Source: Synaphobranchus kaupii
Taxonomy: Eukaryota; Chordata; Actinopteri; Anguilliformes; Synaphobranchidae
Assembly (NCBI GenBank): GCA_029718625.1
Contig: CM056391.1
Span: 1,651,874 to 1,715,873 of the forward strand
Direction of reading: 5' to 3'
Length of the DNA stretch: 64,000 nucleotides
Part shown: positions 59,765-64,000 of the stretch, piece by piece
How positions within the stretch are numbered: position 1 is the stretch's first letter
Layout: each line of letters opens with the position of its first letter
Position numbers and translations under genes: made by a program
The notes under the pieces: model-generated
What the model saw: the letters and a program-made list of their open reading frames with translations, nothing else
Told to the model about the DNA's origin: nothing
Databases searched by the model: none

Positions 59765-59960
59765 GCCAAACAGGAAGCGCACGCCAGCTCGTCCGCGCGA
59801 GGCCCTTATTAACGGCGCCCGGCGTTTGTGTAAACGCGACACCGGAGGCGTGATGTCGCACGCTGCGGCACGGGTTTGGCCGGCCGGCGAAAAGGATTCC
59901 CGAGTCCGAGCACGCGTCGCGCCGATTGAGCAAACGAGGTCTGGCTCTCGAGAGCCAAAT
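59765..59960. promoter_or_regulatory. CpG-dense island inside hydin intron
   Basis: I count about 31 CpG in roughly 195 bases, far above the surrounding intron. It contains several gcgc and cgcg motifs and ggccggccgg. No conserved exon or TATA box was recognised; it may be an intronic promoter or enhancer. Confidence 0.5.
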
Positions 59961-60209
59961 ATGCAGAAGGAGCGGCTCAGTCCCAAATCCCCCAGAATCC
60001 CCTCAGCGGCGGTATGTCTTGCGACAGCCGCACGTGCAGCGCAGCGTGTCCGTTGGAGAATGGCGTCGGTGTGTGAGGTGTGTGAGGTGAATTCAGAGTG
60101 AGTCCGTAAGGTCAGTGCCAGAGTGGCATCACAGAGACGATCTCTGCGCCACTATTGTGTACGGCTTTCGTCACGCGATTGTGCCACAGCGCCATAAGAA
60201 GTGTTCAGT

Positions 60210-60516
60210 ATTATATTATGTGTTAATATGGCAATTACTATGTTAGGTGTTATGTGTTAATATAACAAGTACTATGTTACTTGTTAATATAACAAGTACT
60301 ATGTTGCGTGTTATGTGTTAATATAACAAGTACTATGTTGCGTGTTATTTGTTAGTACAACAAGTACTATGTTGCGTATTATGTGTTAGTATAACAAGTA
60401 CTATGTTGCGTGTTATGTGTTAGTGTAACAAGTACTATGTTGCGTGTTATGTGTTAGTGTAACAAGTACTATGTTGCGTCTTATGTTAGTATAACGAGTA
60501 CTATGTTGCGTGTAAC
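60210..60516. repeat. 34-bp minisatellite, about 8 units
   Basis: aacaagtactatgttgcgtg then ttatgtgttagtat recurs. The aacaagtac starts are 60264, 60291, 60325, 60359, 60393, 60427, 60461 and 60493 (variant), mostly 34 apart. Confidence 0.93.
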
Positions 60517-63500
60517 AAGAAATTACTACCATTCTTCCGTCTAGAATAGTTTTTACTAGCAGAAATGCTTTTGGCGGCTATATCCAAAGTACATTCATGG
60601 TACCTGTGTCACCCTGGAGGAAGAGAAAGAGGAAGAGAGGGGTAGAGAGAGGAAAATAGACAGGGTGATGAGGGAGAGAGAGAGAGAGGGCGAGAGGGCA
60701 ATCCATAATGGCACAGTGAGCTGTGATTGGAGGAGCTGACCGGTTCACAACCGTGTCAGTGGTCAGTGAGTGATGTGGCTGATAAGTCACTTCGCCGCCG
60801 TGGATGGCCAATTCCCCAGATACAGCACGTTGTGTGAGGTGATGACTCTATCCTTTATTTGATCCATATCCAAAACCTCTAACACATCTAATCAGCTCTG
60901 CTTCTGTTCTCTGGCTTCAATCAATACACAGGCTGTGGGCTTTGCATTTTAAAAAACAAGATTTAAAACGGACACGCCGTTCAAGGCCTTCCACTGACTG
61001 CGGTGGATGCCTGTTTTTCATGATATATTGCCGTCTGGTGGAGGCATGCAGGTAGTGCGCTGCAGTGGGGGAGGTTCTCGCTTAGTCTAGCGAGTCAGTG
61101 AACGGCACTACCGTTTCTCGGGCTGCCTGCTAACAAAGCTTCAAAATATTGTATTGCATAACTATTCAAGATGCACGTTGGAAGCATAACCGAAATGTTG
61201 TGTGTACTTTGCGAAGCTGTGAAAAGTGCGCCCATCTCAAACTCTTCCCTTTTAATTTGCAGTTATGCTCCATAATTCACTCTGATTAAGCCACAGCGGA
61301 GCCAATAAAGTTGATTTAGCGTTCGGCAATTCTTTCATAAATCATAAAGATGTATATATGTGTACATATGCTTCTGTGGAGCAGGTTTGTATGTCTCTCA
61401 GCCTAAGCATCAGTGTCACAGCAAGAGTGATGTGTTTTTGCATAATTAGAGTGAGAAAAACAACAGCGGTGGGAGAGAAGCTCACCCTCTAACAATCACA
61501 GTCTCGGGGGGGTGGGGGGTGAGGATTCTGACAATTTACCCATGGGGCTTTGCTGAAGCTAGCCCCCCTGAGATGTCTCCCGGCGAGGTAGCGCAAGACG
61601 AGGGTTACTGCTTTTGAAGTGAGGACGGAGAACGAGAGGGACCTGCTTTTTAGGGTGGCCACTGCATGACAACAGCGCCTGCTCCAGCCACTCAGACGTC
61701 ACGGCAGGAATCCCAGGGCCCCTATTGGCCCGCTGTGGCACGTCTCCCTGGCTACGGACGGCTGGTTCTGTCGCCGTCGGGCCAGAAGTTGAGTGACAGG
61801 GCAGATCGATTGAAGGTTCCTTTAGGTCTCCTGGGGTGTTTTTTTTTAACAGGTGTGACTGCAGCTACCTTCTCAAACAACACCTCATTAAGAATTGACA
61901 CCCCACATTCATAAACCCCCCCCCCCCCCCCCCCATGAAGTTTAGTTTGATGGCAGATTAGCATGGCTAAATGTTTTGTGTTATAAAGACCATCTCGAAG
62001 GAAGGTCTGGTCTGGAGGGACGAACCGACTTGTCCCTCGTTAACTCAGAGTTCAGTTTGTACCTGGGACTTCTCAATTAGTGCAGTTACACGCGCACACA
62101 CACCATTCCCTTCTCCAAATCACCTGACACTATGTTTGTGAAGACTTCTGGGGTCCCGCTTCACAGAGTCGGCCATTTTGCATTTCTTGAATTTCCAGTC
62201 TACTGTGCATATTTAAAAACCCGTCATTCGAGGCGGTCATTAATATAATAATGAATATAAGGAAGGCTCACTCTTCTCTAGCCCGGGGGTGCTTTTAACG
62301 CACTGCGAGTCATGTATAAGGACCCAGGATTAGCGCTGTTAGCCGCTAATGAGCGTGCGCGATGCGGCCCGCGCACGCTGCGCGTTAGCATTCCGGGGTG
62401 AGCGCCCCCCTGCCGGCTCCTCCCAGCTCTGCGTTCGGTCCCCATAAGAATCTTTATTTGCATTGAGGAGCGAACTGGGCCCGGTAAGGGCCCTGTCTCT
62501 GTTGTGCGGAAGCAAATATCCCTCTTAAACTTTTCTTTCTGTGTAAAGGTGCTCAGAGGACAGGGCGTATTGATTGCCGCACTTTGTGATTTACAGCACT
62601 GTCAGGCTTATTTTTGTGCACGTGTTTTTTGGAGCAGGGTGGAGGGGTGGGAGGGTGGTGGAGGTTGGGGAAACAAGGGTTGGGGGGAATTCAAGATGAG
62701 GCATTTGCATTGTATCATCAGTTAGTGTTGTCAGCCACGTGTTTCCAAAATTTGGGGGGGGGTTTGGCTTTCGTGAGTTGAGGGCGGGGAGGGTTCGTGG
62801 GGAAGGGGGCGCCCCCTGGTGGGACACAGTAGAGGGGCTAAAGGATTTTGGGAGGAGCTCAGCAGCTGCAAAAGGTGGCGGCTCTGATCTGATCACAGAG
62901 ACGTGGCTCTTTGTGAGAGCGAGAGGCTGCCGCTCGAGCGGCCACAGAGGTGCATCATGGGAACTCTTATTAATTTCCTCCTCGACTTAGAGAATGGACG
63001 ACAGCTCTAGGGGCTGTCTCATGTCTGCACCGTCCTCTTACTTCGGGGTGGGGGGGGTGAGCAGTACACTGACCTTGTTACTGCACCAGGGGCCCGTAGA
63101 GTGCAGGCAGACCGCAGGTACTCGATCAACCAGAGGGGTCAGTGTTGAGCTAATGACTCATACCCTCCTTCCCCGGGTTACACTGTTTCCAATTATGACC
63201 GAGTCACCGTGCAGGACTCTGTATCATGCCACTACATGTATTTAGTTTATAAAAAGCATTTTACATTGCCACCAGGAACGTACCTCCCAGTCACCAGGTA
63301 TCTCACACAGTATGTCTGTAAATACGGCCTAATTTGCTTCCACAAAGGACCTGTATCTGTGTTTCCTGTTTCCTGTTTAACAGCCCATGGCAGTGCCTTA
63401 CCCGAATCATGCAAGCCTGTCCTCACATAACTAAACTTACATAATTGTCTGCAACCTCGCTGAATTGTCTTTTTTTTTGTTGTTGTTGTTTTTGTACGGA

Positions 63501-64000
63501 CCAGCTGCTCCAAATCCTGTCCTGCAGGTAATTTAGCAAAACCCAAAAACCCAAGAACCTTTGCATTTCTCCCCCACGAGTGAGGAAACGTACCTGGCCT
63601 TGCCGGAGGTGTAGGGGCTTAGATCAGAGAGGAGGTTCAAGACACTGCACGGATGGTGTGAGCGAGGAGGGAGGAGAACGGAGCCTCAGTAGGAGGTGTA
63701 GATTAAGAGAATGAGCTGGAGAGCGTGAGGAGGAGAGGGACTGAGTATATGAAGGGAGGAGGGGGAGGTGCAGGGATTTACTCCTTGGAGCCAAGGGAGA
63801 CCGGTGCCTTTTCAAAAGAAATAGTTGAAAATGCGATTTTAAAGTGTTTGATATTGAAATGCGTACGCTGAAGCATGTCATAATATGAGCTCGGGTCGCA
63901 TGAATACTGAATTAAAACGCGTATAACGCGTCAACATCTCCCTCTAGAGGCTGATGGAGCGCCAGCTCTAAGGTGACGAGTCAACGCAGCTCTCTCCCTG

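Larger units (their letters stand above)
47180..64000 (+). other. hydin: hydin intron 6 (continues beyond the window)
   Basis: No HYDIN-like exon was recognised in this 16.8 kb. It holds SINE fragments, GT tracts, a 2.7-kb pyrimidine minisatellite, a CpG-dense patch and a 34-bp minisatellite. Stretches without a specific entry (47.6-49.0, 49.4-50.3, 53.0-54.4, 60.5-64.0 kb) appear non-coding and mostly unique, with a few short homopolymers and a small cacacctag repeat at 47967-48015. Confidence 0.7.

Overview
The window is vertebrate nuclear DNA, most likely from a teleost fish. Genes are split by GT/AG introns, intergenic DNA is rich in fish-type DNA-transposon remnants, tRNA-derived SINEs and an L2-type LINE, and dinucleotide repeats and minisatellites are very abundant. 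There are no operons, ribosome binding sites or CRISPR arrays. The species cannot be fixed from the sequence.

Three protein-coding loci can be supported. (1) On the minus strand at about 2.8-3.1 kb lies the 5' part of a purine nucleoside phosphorylase gene. Coding exon 2 is clear. A candidate first exon is doubtful because it does not join in frame. The remaining exons would lie off the left edge. (2) On the minus strand at 18.7-21.0 kb lies an intact, single-coding-exon CMTR2 (cap-specific mRNA 2'-O-methyltransferase 2). (3) On the plus strand, starting 2.3 kb from CMTR2 in divergent orientation, lies the 5' end of HYDIN, the giant ciliary central-pair protein. Six coding exons (first 280 or so residues) are spread over 23.3-47.2 kb. 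From 47.2 kb to the end I see no further exon, so the window ends inside a very long HYDIN intron. CMTR2 and HYDIN are also linked in human at 16q22.2.

Layout: 1-2.8 kb, pnp intron with a CpG-dense patch; 3.1-18.7 kb, intergenic DNA with a nest of inverted-repeat transposons (7.15-9.5 kb) and a palindromic element whose arm has grown into a 17-bp satellite (16.97-17.41 kb); 18.7-21.0 kb, cmtr2; 21.0-23.3 kb, divergent promoter region with a candidate RFX X-box and eight TAACGTTA octamers; 23.3-64 kb, hydin exons and introns.

The hydin introns are the unusual part. They carry at least ten unrelated minisatellite families plus long CA, GT, CT and G/C tracts. The most striking are a 39-bp array that tandemly repeats the exon 6/intron 6 splice donor itself in an open reading frame, a 54-bp array starting at the exon 5 donor, a 33-bp array of about 30 units with an E-box and a GGATTA motif, and a 2.7-kb pyrimidine array containing no AG dinucleotide in the sense direction. 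None of the long open frames inside these arrays is considered a gene. All homology statements come from recognition of family sequences, not from a database search.
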